A stretch of 64,000 bases of DNA from Lachnospiraceae bacterium (GCA_017540265.1 JAFYBJ010000009.1:1-64000), one strand, 5' to 3'; shown: positions 42,573 through 52,521, numbered from the stretch's first letter. The notes: a model not told the origin generated them from the letters alone. Made by a program: numbers and translations.

Positions 42573-43469
42573 TTACCCCGGGATCCAGCGCCCGCATGCG
42601 CCGCAGGGGAGGGCAAGTGTTTTTGAACCTTTTACGGGAAGCCCCAGCTCATCGCTTTGGGCGCGGCCGCCATGTTCGGGAACAAGGGCTGTATCCAGCA
42701 TATATGAAAGTACGCCGGGCTGTAAGCCTGTGGTATATGAATTTACAAGAAAGAAAAGCGGTTTCTCCGAAAGCAGGGAGGCTGCTTTTTTTATGAGAGG
42801 ATATACTGCTTCCTCTATCTTCCATATCTCTCCGTCGGGACCTCTTCCGTATGAGGGAGGATCCATGAGTATGGCGTCATAGGTCTTTTGGCGCCGTATC
42901 TCTTTCTCCACGAATTTCATGCAGTCGTCAACTATCCAGCGTATGCGGTCTCCGGGGATATCTGAAGAAAGAGCATTTTCTTTGGCCCAGCCGGTCATGC
43001 CCTTTGCGGCATCCACATGGGTCACAAAGGCTCCGGAGGCTGCAGCGGCTATGGTCGCTCCGCCTGTATAGGCAAAGAGATTGAGAACCTTTGGACGTTC
43101 GGTGGAGCTTTGAGCTGCTTTTTTTATTATGGCGGAACACCATTCCCAGTTTGCCGCCTGCTCGGGGAATATGCCGGTGTGCTTAAAGGCAAAGGGTTTT
43201 AAGTTGAAATTAAGCGTCTGCCCTGCCGGTGAGAGCTCATAGGATATGCACCATTCCTTTGGAAGGTCATGGAACTCCCATTCGCCTCCGCCCGAGCGGG
43301 ACCTGTGGTAGTGACCGTTATTTTTTTTCCAGCCGGTATTTTTTTTCGGAGTGTCCCATATCACCTGGGGATCGGGACGAACGAGGATATAATCTCCCCA
43401 GCGTTCCAGCTTTTCACCGTCCGAACAGTCCAATACCTCATAATCTTTCCAGCCGTCAGCTATCCACAT
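42573..43469 (-). CDS. Class I SAM-dependent methyltransferase (RlmI-like)
   Basis: About 298 residues. The SAM-binding motif VLNLFAYTGGATIAAAASGA and acidic strand end VTHVDAAKGMTGWAKENA are followed by YDAILMDPPSYGRGPDGEIW, the DPPSYGR-type motif of RlmI/RlmK-like rRNA methyltransferases. A ~95-residue N-terminal region precedes the core, without a recognisable PUA domain. Methylation of 23S rRNA is likely from family; the target base is not determined. GGAGGTAG precedes ATG. It is divergent from putP, sharing an 85-bp gap. Confidence 0.8.
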   Translation of the reverse strand: MWIADGWKDYEVLDCSDGEKLERWGDYILVRPDPQVIWDTPKKNTGWKKNNGHYHRSRSGGGEWEFHDLPKEWCISYELSPAGQTLNFNLKPFAFKHTGIFPEQAANWEWCSAIIKKAAQSSTERPKVLNLFAYTGGATIAAAASGAFVTHVDAAKGMTGWAKENALSSDIPGDRIRWIVDDCMKFVEKEIRRQKTYDAILMDPPSYGRGPDGEIWKIEEAVYPLIKKAASLLSEKPLFFLVNSYTTGLQPGVLSYMLDTALVPEHGGRAQSDELGLPVKGSKTLALPCGACGRWIPG

Positions 43470-43486
43470 GAAAAACTACCTCCTGT

Positions 43487-43515
43487 TTGACGCACAAGTA
43501 TTAACAGTTTATAAT
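43487..43515 (+). promoter_or_regulatory. Sigma-A promoter of putP
   Basis: TTGACG (43487-43492), 17-nt spacer, TATAAT (43510-43515). Predicted start near 43522, 33 nt before the chosen ATG. It also shows that a start upstream at 43468 is not usable. Confidence 0.7.
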
Positions 43516-43554
43516 CTCTTCTGTTATTTTACAAGACGAAAACGGGAGGAACCT

Positions 43555-45096
43555 ATGAATTCAACAATGTGGATCATGGTGGCGTTTGCGCTCTATCTGG
43601 CAATGATGGTGGCGATAGGCGCCGTATTTTCAAAGAAGAATCAGAATGCCGAGGATTATTTCCTCGGAGGAAGGTCTTTAGGAGGCTTTGTGGCGGCACT
43701 CTCCGCCCAGGCTTCGGATATGAGCGGATGGCTGCTCATGGGACTTCCCGGAGCCATATTCTTATCCGGCATATCCGGTGACGGATGGACAGCAATAGGA
43801 CTTTTTGTCGGAACGGTATTAAACTGGCTGATAGTCGCATCACCCTTAAGGCGTTATACGATAAAGGCCGGAAATGCGGTAACCCTGCCTATCTTTTTTG
43901 AAAACCGCTTTGGCGATAAGAAGAAGATACTGATGACGGTATCTTCCGTTATCATTGCACTTTTCTTTACGGTTTACTGCGCTTCGGCTTTTGCATCCGG
44001 CGGAAAGCTTTTCAGTACTGTATTTGCCATGGACAATTATCTTTTAGCCATGACAATAGGTGCTGTGGTCATACTGCTCTATACCTTTCTCGGAGGCTTC
44101 CTTGCCGTATGTACCACGGATTTCATACAGGGAACACTGATGCTTATAGCACTGGTGAGCGTGCCCGTTGTTGCTATATGCATTATGAACGGAGACGGTA
44201 CAGAGCTGACACAGGGACTTTCTGCTGCAGGTGTTGAGAATGCATCCTCATTTATCAATCCTTTTACCGGCGCGGATGCAGCGCACATCATTTCCGGTTT
44301 TGCATGGGGACTCGGATATTTCGGAATGCCTCATATACTTGTACGTTTTATGGCTGTAAAGAGCGATAAGGAAATGAACAAGTCCAAGGCGGTGGCGATA
44401 ATATGGGTTGCGATATCGCTTTTCATGGCATGTGTCATCGGTGTTGTGGGAAGGGCATTTATGGATCCCGTACTTATAGAGAAAACAGGCAGCGAAAGAG
44501 TGTTCATTGAGATGATCGACGAGGTATTCATAAACAGGATAAATGCGCCGCTTGTTGCAGGTATATTCCAGTGCGGCATACTTGCGGCGATAATGAGCAC
44601 GGCCGATTCACAGCTCCTTGTTTCCGCTTCCGCTATTGCCGAGGATATATATAAGGGCGTAATAAATAAAGATGCGGAAGATAAAAAGGTATTGCGCATA
44701 AGCCGTATAACCATTGTAGTAATTGCGATCGTAGCTTATATCATAGCAATGGATCCGAACAGCTCCGTAATGGGTCTTGTATCAGATGCCTGGGCAGGTC
44801 TGGGCGCCGCTTTCGGCCCTCTTGTACTCTGCTCGCTCTTCTGGAAGAGAACAAATCTCCAGGGCGCGGTTGCAGGCCTTGTGAGCGGTGCGCTCACGGT
44901 CATCATATGGGATTACATCCCTGTGATACAGACAGCGGAAGGGTTTATCACCATAGGAAAGTCGACAGGGCTTTATTCCCTGGCTGTGGGCTTCCCCGTA
45001 AGCCTTTTATGCATAGTGATAGTAAGCTTATGCACCAAGGCTCCGTCTAAAGAGATAACGGATATGTTTGAAGAGGTTAGGAAAGAAAAAGGGTGA
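43555..45096 (+). CDS. putP: Sodium/proline symporter PutP
   Basis: Imports proline with sodium across the inner membrane. The 513-residue protein has the solute:sodium symporter layout of about 13 membrane segments. Family motifs include AEDYFLGGRSLGGFVAALSA, QASDMSGWLLMGLPGAIFLS, YTFLGGFLAVCTTDFIQGTL, GFAWGLGYFGMPHILVRFMA and AAIMSTADSQLLVSASAIAE, which favour PutP over other SSS members. ATG 43555 has GGGAGGA upstream; the longer frame starts before the promoter. A glycosyltransferase follows 5 nt later. Confidence 0.92.
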   Translation: MNSTMWIMVAFALYLAMMVAIGAVFSKKNQNAEDYFLGGRSLGGFVAALSAQASDMSGWLLMGLPGAIFLSGISGDGWTAIGLFVGTVLNWLIVASPLRRYTIKAGNAVTLPIFFENRFGDKKKILMTVSSVIIALFFTVYCASAFASGGKLFSTVFAMDNYLLAMTIGAVVILLYTFLGGFLAVCTTDFIQGTLMLIALVSVPVVAICIMNGDGTELTQGLSAAGVENASSFINPFTGADAAHIISGFAWGLGYFGMPHILVRFMAVKSDKEMNKSKAVAIIWVAISLFMACVIGVVGRAFMDPVLIEKTGSERVFIEMIDEVFINRINAPLVAGIFQCGILAAIMSTADSQLLVSASAIAEDIYKGVINKDAEDKKVLRISRITIVVIAIVAYIIAMDPNSSVMGLVSDAWAGLGAAFGPLVLCSLFWKRTNLQGAVAGLVSGALTVIIWDYIPVIQTAEGFITIGKSTGLYSLAVGFPVSLLCIVIVSLCTKAPSKEITDMFEEVRKEKG

Positions 45097-45101
45097 TATG
45101 T

Positions 45102-46277
45102 ATGGCGGGTGTTGGCCTTAACATACTTCTTTATACGTGGTTTCCGTCTTATACGGATGATGACCTTGAAAGAAAATTAAAGGAATGCGGACACCGCTGC
45201 CTTCACATAAAAGATGTGGGGGCGGCGGCGGAAGACCGCTATGAAAATGAGCCTTTCTGCAGGAAGTTTAAAAAACTTCTTTCGGAGGGCTCTTTTGACT
45301 GTGTGTTTACAACAAATTTTTTCCCGCTCATAGCAAGGGTCTGCCACGAAGAGGATGTACTTTATATCTCCTGGTCCTATGACAGTCCTCCCAATCTTGA
45401 ATCATTAAGGGATATGGATCATTCCACCAACAGGATATTCTTTTTTTCAATGGATGATGTAAAGAATTACAGGAATGAAGGTCTTGATAATATCTATCAT
45501 ATGCCCCTTGCCGTAGATACGGATAAATGGGACAGGATAAAAGCACCTGCAGAAAAAATGCAGATATCTCTGGTGGGGAGGCTTTACAGATCGACTCTTC
45601 CCGTACTCCTTACAAAGATGAGCAAAGAGCAGCAGCAGTTTTTTAAAACTCTTTCCGATATACAGTTAAAGACTCCGGATAAATATCTTCTTTCGGAATT
45701 CATCACCGACGGTGTGGCGGGTGAGATATGCAGCACTTATGCCGCCCAGCCGGGTGTGGAGCTTCGTCCGAACAGAAAGCAGCTTATTTATTCCGTGGCA
45801 AGCTATGTTACGCATATAGACCGGCTGCTTCTTCTTAAAAAGCTTTCGGAAAAATATGACACGCATTTATTTACCTCCGAGGATATAAATGAATATGCGT
45901 CCATGCTGCCGGATGTAAAGCTGCACGGCCAGGTATCTTATGAAAAACAGATGCCTGAGGTATTTAAGGGGTCGCTTATAAATCTCTGTCCCATTTTCAG
46001 GGGGAATATCTCGGGGATTCCTCTGCGTATCATGGATGTTATGGGCTGCAGGGCTTTTGTGATGAGCTCATACTGCCCGGAGCTTGCAGAGGAGTTTAAA
46101 GAGGGGAGAGAGGCCGTGATGTATAAGGATGCGGCTGAAGCTCTTGAAAAGGCTGCTTATTATCTTTCTCATGAGGATGAAAGGACTGCCATTGCAGCTG
46201 CAGGATATGAGCTGGTTAAGAAAAGATACTCTTATGAAGGACAGCTTGAAAAAATATTCAGAGTGGTCTTTAAATGA
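45102..46277 (+). CDS. CgeB-like glycosyltransferase 4
   Basis: A 391-residue fourth family member: GLNILLYTWFPSYTDDDLER, then VLYISWSYDSPPNLESLRDM, and C-terminal INLCPIFRGNISGIPLRIMD, then VMGCRAFVMSSYCPELAEEF. ATG 45102 is chosen because AAAGGG lies 8 nt upstream; the frame also allows GTG 45093, overlapping the putP stop. It sits far from the flagellin genes, behind putP, and ends before a terminator at 46375. Target unknown. Confidence 0.8.
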   Translation: MAGVGLNILLYTWFPSYTDDDLERKLKECGHRCLHIKDVGAAAEDRYENEPFCRKFKKLLSEGSFDCVFTTNFFPLIARVCHEEDVLYISWSYDSPPNLESLRDMDHSTNRIFFFSMDDVKNYRNEGLDNIYHMPLAVDTDKWDRIKAPAEKMQISLVGRLYRSTLPVLLTKMSKEQQQFFKTLSDIQLKTPDKYLLSEFITDGVAGEICSTYAAQPGVELRPNRKQLIYSVASYVTHIDRLLLLKKLSEKYDTHLFTSEDINEYASMLPDVKLHGQVSYEKQMPEVFKGSLINLCPIFRGNISGIPLRIMDVMGCRAFVMSSYCPELAEEFKEGREAVMYKDAAEALEKAAYYLSHEDERTAIAAAGYELVKKRYSYEGQLEKIFRVVFK

Positions 46278-46343
46278 AAGCGCTTACAAGAAAAAAAGTC
46301 CTGAAACCCGCATAAAATAAGGCTTTCAGCCGCGTCACACTTA

Positions 46344-46372
46344 TTGCAATTATGGTTTTCCTATGTTAGAAT
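46344..46372 (+). promoter_or_regulatory. Sigma-A promoter of the butyrate operon
   Basis: TTGCAA (46344-46349), 17-nt spacer, TAGAAT (46367-46372). The predicted start near 46379 falls in the left arm of the terminator that follows, so the new transcript would keep only 5 bp of its stem. Confidence 0.65.
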
Positions 46373-46374
46373 TA

Positions 46375-46404
46375 ACACGCTGTCTGAGATACAGCGTGTT
46401 TTTT
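46375..46404 (+). terminator. Intrinsic terminator upstream of thl
   Basis: A 9-bp perfect stem, 46375-46383 with 46391-46399, a 7-nt loop (CTGAGAT) and five further T residues. It should stop transcripts coming from the glycosyltransferase gene. Confidence 0.8.
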
Positions 46405-46441
46405 ATAAATCTCAAATCATATCTGAAAGAGAGGAAAAACA

Positions 46442-47638
46442 ATGTCTAAAAAAATCGTGATCGCCGGTGCCTGCCGTACTGCAATAGGTACAATGGGAGG
46501 CAGTCTTTCCACAACACCCGCAGCAAAACTGGGCTCCATAGTCATTAAGGAAGCCTTAAACCGCGCGGGAGTGCCTGCTGACAAAGTGGATGAAGTACTT
46601 ATGGGATGCGTTATACAGGCCGGCCTCGGCCAGAATGTGGCACGTCAGGCCTCTATAGGCGCAGGACTTCCCATAGAAGTTCCTGCGGTAACGATCAATG
46701 TCGTATGCGGTTCAGGTCTTAACAGCGTAAATATGGCTGCAGCGATGATAAATGCAGGAGAGGCTGATGTGGTCGTGGCAGGCGGTATGGAAAACATGTC
46801 CATGGCTCCTTATGCAATACCGAACGGCCGTTACGGATACAGGATGACATGGCCCAGCCAGAGCAAGGGTGCACTTGTTGATACCATGGTAAACGATGCT
46901 CTCTGGGATGCATTCAATGATTATCACATGATACAGACTGCGGATAATATCGCAAAGCAGTGGAACCTTACAAGGGAAGAGCTTGACGTATTTGCCGCAA
47001 ACAGCCAGAACAAAGCCTGCAAGGCAAGAGCAGAGGGTCTGTTCAAGAAAGAGATAGTTCCCGTAGAGATAAAGAAAAAGAAAGAGACCATAATCTTCGA
47101 TACCGATGAAGGTCCCCGCGAGGGAGTTACTCCCGAGAGCCTTGCAAAGCTCCGTGCGATAAATCCTGACGGATATGTTACCGCAGGAAATGCTTCCGGT
47201 ATTAACGACGGTGCTGCAGCAATGGTACTCATGACAGAAGAAAAGGCAAAGGAATTCGGCGTTACACCTATGGCTACATGGGTAGGCGGTGCGCTTGCAG
47301 GTGTTGATCCCACCATCATGGGTATCGGTCCCGTAGCTGCCACAAAGAAAGTTATGGCAAAGACAGGCTACAAGATCGAGGATTTCGATGTGATCGAAGC
47401 TAACGAAGCTTTTGCTGCACAGTCTGTCGCAGTAGGAAAGGATCTGGGCATCGATGTTGACAGACAGCTCAATCCCCGCGGCGGCGCAATAGCACTCGGA
47501 CATCCCGTAGGTGCTTCCGGAGCGCGTATCCTTGTAACACTCCTTAACGAGATGGTGGATACGGATGCGAAGAAGGGTCTTGCCACACTCTGCATCGGAG
47601 GCGGCATGGGCTGCGCTACAATAGTTGCAAGAGACTGA
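46442..47638 (+). CDS. thl: Acetyl-CoA C-acetyltransferase (thiolase)
   Basis: Condenses two acetyl-CoA to acetoacetyl-CoA, the first step of butyrate formation. Visible are the start [20 protein letters not shown], active-site C89 in [15 protein letters not shown], the His motif in [35 protein letters not shown] and the C-terminal Cys motif [12 protein letters not shown]. At 398 residues it has the normal length. GAGAGGAAAAAC precedes ATG. It is the first gene of a six-gene cluster with short gaps and its own promoter. Confidence 0.96.
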   Translation: MSKKIVIAGACRTAIGTMGGSLSTTPAAKLGSIVIKEALNRAGVPADKVDEVLMGCVIQAGLGQNVARQASIGAGLPIEVPAVTINVVCGSGLNSVNMAAAMINAGEADVVVAGGMENMSMAPYAIPNGRYGYRMTWPSQSKGALVDTMVNDALWDAFNDYHMIQTADNIAKQWNLTREELDVFAANSQNKACKARAEGLFKKEIVPVEIKKKKETIIFDTDEGPREGVTPESLAKLRAINPDGYVTAGNASGINDGAAAMVLMTEEKAKEFGVTPMATWVGGALAGVDPTIMGIGPVAATKKVMAKTGYKIEDFDVIEANEAFAAQSVAVGKDLGIDVDRQLNPRGGAIALGHPVGASGARILVTLLNEMVDTDAKKGLATLCIGGGMGCATIVARD

Positions 47639-47659
47639 ACAAAAGAAAGGAACACATAA

Positions 47660-48454
47660 ATGGAATTCGTTTTATATGAGCAGAAGGATGCCGTAGGCAT
47701 CATTACAATAAACCGCGAGAAGGCTCTGAATGCACTTAATTCACAGGTGCTTGACGAACTTAATGAAGCTTTTGATGCAGTGGATTTAAGCACGGTACGC
47801 TGCCTGGTACTTACCGGTGCCGGAGACAAGAGCTTTGTTGCAGGCGCGGATATAGGTGAGATGAGCACACTTACAAAGGCAGAGGGTGAGGCTTTCGGAA
47901 AGAAGGGCAACGATCTTTTCTTAAAGATAGAAAAGTTCCCCATCCCCGTTATAGCTGCAATAAACGGTTTTGCTTTGGGCGGCGGATGCGAGATATCGAT
48001 GAGCTGCGACATAAGGCTTGCATCTGACAATGCAGTATTCGGGCAGCCTGAGACAGGGCTTGGCATAACACCCGGCTTTGGAGGAACACAGAGGCTTGCA
48101 CGTATCGTCGGCATAGGCATGGCAAAGCAGATGATATATACGGCAAGGAATATCAAGGCTGACGAGGCTTTGAGGATAGGTCTTGTAAATGCGGTATATC
48201 CCGGAGCAGAGCTTATGGATGAGGCGCTTAAGATGGCTTCAGTGATCGCACAGAATGCTCCCATTGCCGTAAGAAATTCAAAGAAAGCCATAAATGAAGG
48301 TCTTCAGGTATCCATAGATGAGGGTGCAGTGATAGAAGAGAAGCTCTTCGGTGACTGCTTCGAATCAGAGGATCAGAGAGAGGGTATGGCGAATTTCTTA
48401 AGGAAGAAGGACGATCCCGCAAAAGTAAAGCATGTTGCTTTTAAGAATGCATAA
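47660..48454 (+). CDS. crt: 3-hydroxybutyryl-CoA dehydratase (crotonase)
   Basis: Dehydrates 3-hydroxybutyryl-CoA to crotonyl-CoA. The 264-residue protein shows the crotonase oxyanion and catalytic regions: SFVAGADIGEMSTLTKAEGE, IAAINGFALGGGCEISMSCD with the first catalytic Glu, and DNAVFGQPETGLGITPGFGG with the second. AAAGGAACAC precedes ATG. It lies 21 nt after thl and 33 nt before hbd. Confidence 0.95.
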   Translation: MEFVLYEQKDAVGIITINREKALNALNSQVLDELNEAFDAVDLSTVRCLVLTGAGDKSFVAGADIGEMSTLTKAEGEAFGKKGNDLFLKIEKFPIPVIAAINGFALGGGCEISMSCDIRLASDNAVFGQPETGLGITPGFGGTQRLARIVGIGMAKQMIYTARNIKADEALRIGLVNAVYPGAELMDEALKMASVIAQNAPIAVRNSKKAINEGLQVSIDEGAVIEEKLFGDCFESEDQREGMANFLRKKDDPAKVKHVAFKNA

Positions 48455-48487
48455 AAAAATCAATCATAACATATAAGGAGGATCAGG

Positions 48488-49363
48488 ATGAAAGTAGCAG
48501 TCATAGGCGCAGGCACCATGGGTTCCGGGATAGCACAGACTTTTGCATCTGCGGAAATGGTGGAGACAGTTTATCTTTGCGACATCAAGCAGGAATTTGC
48601 AGACGGCGGTCTTGCAAAGATAAAGAAGGGGCTTGATAAGAGAGTAGCAAAGGGAAAGATGGAGCAGGCAGCAGCCGATGCCATCACAAACAAGATAAAG
48701 ACAGGTCTCAACGAGATCGCAGTTGATGCGGATCTTGTGGTTGAGGCAGCCCTTGAAGTAATGGATATCAAGAAGAACTGCTTTAAGGAGCTTCAGGAGA
48801 ATATCGTAAAGAATGAGGATTGCATCTATGCATCCAATACATCATCTCTTTCCATCACGGAGATAGGTGCAGGCTTAAAGAAGCCTGTTGTGGGAATGCA
48901 TTTCTTCAATCCCGCTCCCGTTATGAAACTCATCGAAGTTATACAGGGCGCTAATACACCCGATGATGTGGTAGAGAAGGTAAAGGATATATCAGTAAAG
49001 CTCGGCAAGACACCCGTACAGGTAAATGAGGCTCCCGGCTTTGTTGTAAACCGTATCCTCATTCCTCTTATCAACGAAGGTATTTTCGTTTACTCCGAGG
49101 GTGTTTCCGATATAGAAGGCATCGATACGGCAATGAAGCTTGGCGCAAATCATCCCATGGGTCCCCTTGAGCTTGGTGATTATGTAGGTCTTGATATCGT
49201 GCTTGCCATCATGGAAGTTCTTTACAAAGAGACAGGCGATCCCAAATACAGGCCTGCTCCTCTTCTTAAGAAGATGGTGCGCGCAAAGAAGCTGGGCGTA
49301 AAGACAGGTATCGGTTTCTATAATTATGCAGACGGCGGAAAAGTTCCGACTGACAAGCAGTAA
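48488..49363 (+). CDS. hbd: 3-hydroxybutyryl-CoA dehydrogenase
   Basis: Reduces acetoacetyl-CoA to 3-hydroxybutyryl-CoA using NAD(P)H. The Rossmann motif [20 protein letters not shown] lies at the N-terminus; [20 protein letters not shown] contains the catalytic His of the HFFNP motif, and [20 protein letters not shown] belongs to the dimerising C-terminal domain. At 291 residues it is of usual length. AAGGAGGATCAGG precedes ATG. Confidence 0.95.
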   Translation: MKVAVIGAGTMGSGIAQTFASAEMVETVYLCDIKQEFADGGLAKIKKGLDKRVAKGKMEQAAADAITNKIKTGLNEIAVDADLVVEAALEVMDIKKNCFKELQENIVKNEDCIYASNTSSLSITEIGAGLKKPVVGMHFFNPAPVMKLIEVIQGANTPDDVVEKVKDISVKLGKTPVQVNEAPGFVVNRILIPLINEGIFVYSEGVSDIEGIDTAMKLGANHPMGPLELGDYVGLDIVLAIMEVLYKETGDPKYRPAPLLKKMVRAKKLGVKTGIGFYNYADGGKVPTDKQ

Positions 49364-49382
49364 AGCGGGAGGAAGATCGATA

Positions 49383-50549
49383 ATGGAATTCACATTAGAT
49401 AAAAAGCATGAGATGGCAAGGAGCCTCTTTCGGGAATTCGCCCTCAATGAGGCAAAGCCTCTTGCACAGCAGACAGATGAGGAAGAGCGTTTCCCCAGAG
49501 AGACTGTGGACAAGATGGCAAAGTTTGGTTTCTTAGGCATACCTATCCCCAAGGAGATGGGCGGACAGGGCTGCGATGTGCTCACATATGCCATGGCAGT
49601 TGAAGAGCTTTCAAAGGTATGCGGTACCACAGGCGTTATCCTTTCTGCACATACTTCACTTTGTGCAGATCCCATAATGACATTCGGAACTCCCGAGCAG
49701 AAAGAGAAATATCTCATTCCTCTTGCAAAAGGCGAGAAGCTCGGAGCTTTCGGTCTCACAGAGCCCGGAGCGGGCACCGATGCGCAGGGCCAGCAGACAA
49801 AAGCTGTTCTTGACGGCGATGAGTGGGTGCTCAACGGATCAAAGTGCTTTATCACAAACGGAAAAGAAGCAGATGTATATGTGATATTTGCTGTTACAGG
49901 CAAGATCGAGAAGCGCGGAAAGATGATGAAGGAGATAAGTGCCTTCATAGTTGAAAAGGGCACACCCGGATTTTCCTTCGGCGTAAAGGAAAATAAGATG
50001 GGTATCCGCGGATCTTCAACTTATGAGCTCATCTTCACCGACTGCAGGATTCCCAAGGGAAATCTCTTAGGACAGCAGGGCAAGGGCTTCAATATAGCAA
50101 TGCATACGCTTGACGGCGGCCGTATCGGTATAGCTGCGCAGGCACTCGGACTTGCAGAGGGCGCTCTTGAGACCACGATAGCATACGTGAAGGAGAGAAA
50201 GCAGTTTGGCCGTTCCATAGCGCAGTTCCAGAATACACAGTTTGAGCTTGCAAATATGGCAACCAAGGTTCAGGCGGCACAGTACATGGTTTACAGCGCA
50301 GCCTGCAAAAAGGATGAGTATACAAAGAATCCCAAGATCTCCTATTCCGTAGAGGCAGCAATGGCTAAGCTTTATGCAGCCGAGGTTGCAATGGAAGTCA
50401 CCACAAAGGCTGTGCAGCTCCACGGCGGATATGGATATATCCGTGAATATGATGTGGAGCGCATGATGCGTGATGCAAAGATCACAGAGATCTACGAAGG
50501 TACCAGCGAAGTTCAGCGCATGGTTATCTCCGGAAGTTTATTAAAGTAG
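49383..50549 (+). CDS. bcd: Butyryl-CoA dehydrogenase
   Basis: A flavin enzyme reducing crotonyl-CoA to butyryl-CoA; with EtfAB it can couple this to ferredoxin reduction by electron bifurcation. It has 388 residues. GAFGLTEPGAGTDAQGQQTK is the FAD/acyl-CoA site; catalytic E372 lies in ITEIYEGTSEVQRMVISGSL. ATG 49383 has GGGAGGA upstream; the frame runs back into hbd but those starts lack ribosome sites. It lies 19 nt after hbd and 14 nt before etfB. Confidence 0.95.
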   Translation: MEFTLDKKHEMARSLFREFALNEAKPLAQQTDEEERFPRETVDKMAKFGFLGIPIPKEMGGQGCDVLTYAMAVEELSKVCGTTGVILSAHTSLCADPIMTFGTPEQKEKYLIPLAKGEKLGAFGLTEPGAGTDAQGQQTKAVLDGDEWVLNGSKCFITNGKEADVYVIFAVTGKIEKRGKMMKEISAFIVEKGTPGFSFGVKENKMGIRGSSTYELIFTDCRIPKGNLLGQQGKGFNIAMHTLDGGRIGIAAQALGLAEGALETTIAYVKERKQFGRSIAQFQNTQFELANMATKVQAAQYMVYSAACKKDEYTKNPKISYSVEAAMAKLYAAEVAMEVTTKAVQLHGGYGYIREYDVERMMRDAKITEIYEGTSEVQRMVISGSLLK

Positions 50550-50563
50550 GAGGTCTGGAAGAT

Positions 50564-51355
50564 ATGAAAGTAGTTGTATGCGTAAAACAGGTTCCGGATA
50601 CAAAGGGCGGAGTGAAATTCAATCCGGACGGAACTCTTGACAGAGCAGCGATGCTTGCCATCATGAATCCCGATGACAAAGCGGGTCTTGAGGCAGCTCT
50701 TAAGCTTAAGGATAAATACGGCGCTGAGGTAACAGTGCTTACCATGGGTCTTCCCAAGGCAGCTGACGTGCTTCGTGAGGCTATTGCCATGGGAGCTGAT
50801 AAGGGCGTGCTCGTAACAGACAGAGTACTCGGCGGTGCTGATACCTGGGCTACATCAACCACCATCGCAGGTGCGCTCAGAAATCTTGAATATGATCTTA
50901 TCATTACCGGACGTCAGGCCATCGATGGTGATACCGCACAGGTAGGTCCCCAGATAGCAGAGCATCTCGGCCTTCCCGTGATTTCCTATGCAGAGGAATT
51001 AGAGGTTGATGAAGCAGCAAAGAAGGTCACCGTAAAGAGACAGTTCGATGACAGATATATGATGCTTGAAGCTTCTCTTCCCTGTCTTGTAACAGCTCTT
51101 TCAGAGCTTGGCGAGCCCAGATACATGACTCCCGGCGGTATCTTTGATGCCGTTGACGCGGAGATCACCACCTGGGGCAGAAATGATCTTAAGGATGTGG
51201 ATGATTCAAACCTCGGTCTTGCAGGTTCTCCCACAAAGATCGCGAAAGCTTCGGACAAAGTCCGCAAGGGCGCAGGTGAGAAGGTTACACCCGATTCACC
51301 CGAGGATGCTGTAAAGTATATCATCGGCAAGCTTGATGAGAAGCATGCTATCTGA
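50564..51355 (+). CDS. etfB: Electron transfer flavoprotein beta subunit
   Basis: EtfB pairs with EtfA to carry electrons to butyryl-CoA dehydrogenase. The 263-residue protein starts KVVVCVKQVPDTKGGVKFNP and has LDRAAMLAIMNPDDKAGLEA, AIAMGADKGVLVTDRVLGGA, DLIITGRQAIDGDTAQVGPQ and VKRQFDDRYMMLEASLPCLV. These are typical of Etf from bifurcating Bcd complexes in anaerobic Firmicutes. AGGAGGTCTGG precedes ATG. Confidence 0.95.
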   Translation: MKVVVCVKQVPDTKGGVKFNPDGTLDRAAMLAIMNPDDKAGLEAALKLKDKYGAEVTVLTMGLPKAADVLREAIAMGADKGVLVTDRVLGGADTWATSTTIAGALRNLEYDLIITGRQAIDGDTAQVGPQIAEHLGLPVISYAEELEVDEAAKKVTVKRQFDDRYMMLEASLPCLVTALSELGEPRYMTPGGIFDAVDAEITTWGRNDLKDVDDSNLGLAGSPTKIAKASDKVRKGAGEKVTPDSPEDAVKYIIGKLDEKHAI

Positions 51356-51373
51356 GATTGAGAGGAGAAGGAT

Positions 51374-52423
51374 ATGAATCTTGAAGATTACAAGGGCGTA
51401 TTTATCTATGCGCAGCAGGTAGATAACGAGATAAGCCCCATAGCATATGAACTGCTGGGTAAGGCGCGCGAGCTGGCAGAGCCTCTCGGAACAAACGTAA
51501 CGGCCGTACTTGTAGGTTCCGGTGTAAAGGATCTTTGCGGAAGCCTTGCGGAATACGGCGCAGACAGAGTGATCGTAGTGGATGATCCCGAGCTTAAGGA
51601 TTACAGGACAGAGCCTTATGCACATGCCCTTGCATCCGTTATCAATGAATATAAGCCTGAGATAATGCTCGTGGGAGCTACAGCTATAGGCCGTGATCTG
51701 GGTCCTACAGTATCTGCAAGGGTAAAGACAGGTCTTACTGCAGACTGCACATCGCTTGAGATCGGTGATTTCCCTATCACACCGGTTCCCGGCAAGGAGT
51801 CAAAGCACAATCAGCTGCTCATGACGCGTCCCGCATTCGGCGGCAATACCATTGCTACCATAGCATGCCCGGACAATCGTCCCCAGATGGCAACAGTCCG
51901 TCCCGGTGTTATGCAGAAGATAGAGCCTAAGAAGGGCGCAGCTGCCGAGATCATTGAATACAATCCCGGGTTCACGCCCAATAACAGATATGTGACCATT
52001 AAGGAGATAGTAAAGGCAGTATCCGATACGGCAGATATCATGGATGCGAAGATACTTGTATCCGGCGGAAGAGGGGTAGGCTCTTCAGAGAATTTTGCCC
52101 TTCTTGATGATCTTGCCGCAGCTCTCGGCGGAACCGTTTCCTGCTCAAGGGCCGTTGTAGATGCAGGCTGGAAGCCTAAGGATCTGCAGGTAGGACAGAC
52201 GGGAAAGACAGTCCGTCCCCAGATCTATTTTGCCATCGGTATATCCGGAGCCATACAGCATGTGGCAGGTATGGAAGAGTCCGATATCATTGTTGCAATA
52301 AACAAGGATGAAGATGCTCCCATCTTTGATGTGGCTGATTACGGCATAGTAGGTGATCTTAACAAGATCGTTCCGAAGCTTACGGAAGAGATAAAGGCAT
52401 ACAAGGCAGCTAAGGCAGGCTGA
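51374..52423 (+). CDS. etfA: Electron transfer flavoprotein alpha subunit
   Basis: The FAD-binding partner of EtfB, 349 residues. The C-terminal FAD domain is clear: LVSGGRGVGSSENFALLDDL, CSRAVVDAGWKPKDLQVGQT, VRPQIYFAIGISGAIQHVAG and IIVAINKDEDAPIFDVADYG. It has no N-terminal ferredoxin extension. GAGAGGAGAAGG precedes ATG. It is the last gene of the butyrate cluster and is followed by a strong terminator. Confidence 0.95.
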   Translation: MNLEDYKGVFIYAQQVDNEISPIAYELLGKARELAEPLGTNVTAVLVGSGVKDLCGSLAEYGADRVIVVDDPELKDYRTEPYAHALASVINEYKPEIMLVGATAIGRDLGPTVSARVKTGLTADCTSLEIGDFPITPVPGKESKHNQLLMTRPAFGGNTIATIACPDNRPQMATVRPGVMQKIEPKKGAAAEIIEYNPGFTPNNRYVTIKEIVKAVSDTADIMDAKILVSGGRGVGSSENFALLDDLAAALGGTVSCSRAVVDAGWKPKDLQVGQTGKTVRPQIYFAIGISGAIQHVAGMEESDIIVAINKDEDAPIFDVADYGIVGDLNKIVPKLTEEIKAYKAAKAG

Positions 52424-52446
52424 GAAAGAAGTTAAAGTAAAATATT

Positions 52447-52477
52447 AAAGACCGGAGGAAAAAACTCCGGTCTTTTT
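52447..52477 (+). terminator. Terminator of the butyrate operon
   Basis: An 11-bp perfect stem, 52447-52457 with 52465-52475, and a 7-nt A-rich loop. The 3' arm runs into T residues. Confidence 0.9.
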
Positions 52478-52521
52478 GTGTGACAAGGCTGTCAGGCGGG
52501 TGCTGTGCCTGCACAAAAATA

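Noticed and set aside
46712..48291. Long - strand frames opposite thl and crt
   Set aside because: They mirror strongly conserved enzyme genes and have no family resemblance or ribosome sites.
48992..49963. 323-codon - strand frame across hbd and bcd
   Set aside because: It spans two certain genes and their intergenic ribosome site; antisense shadow.
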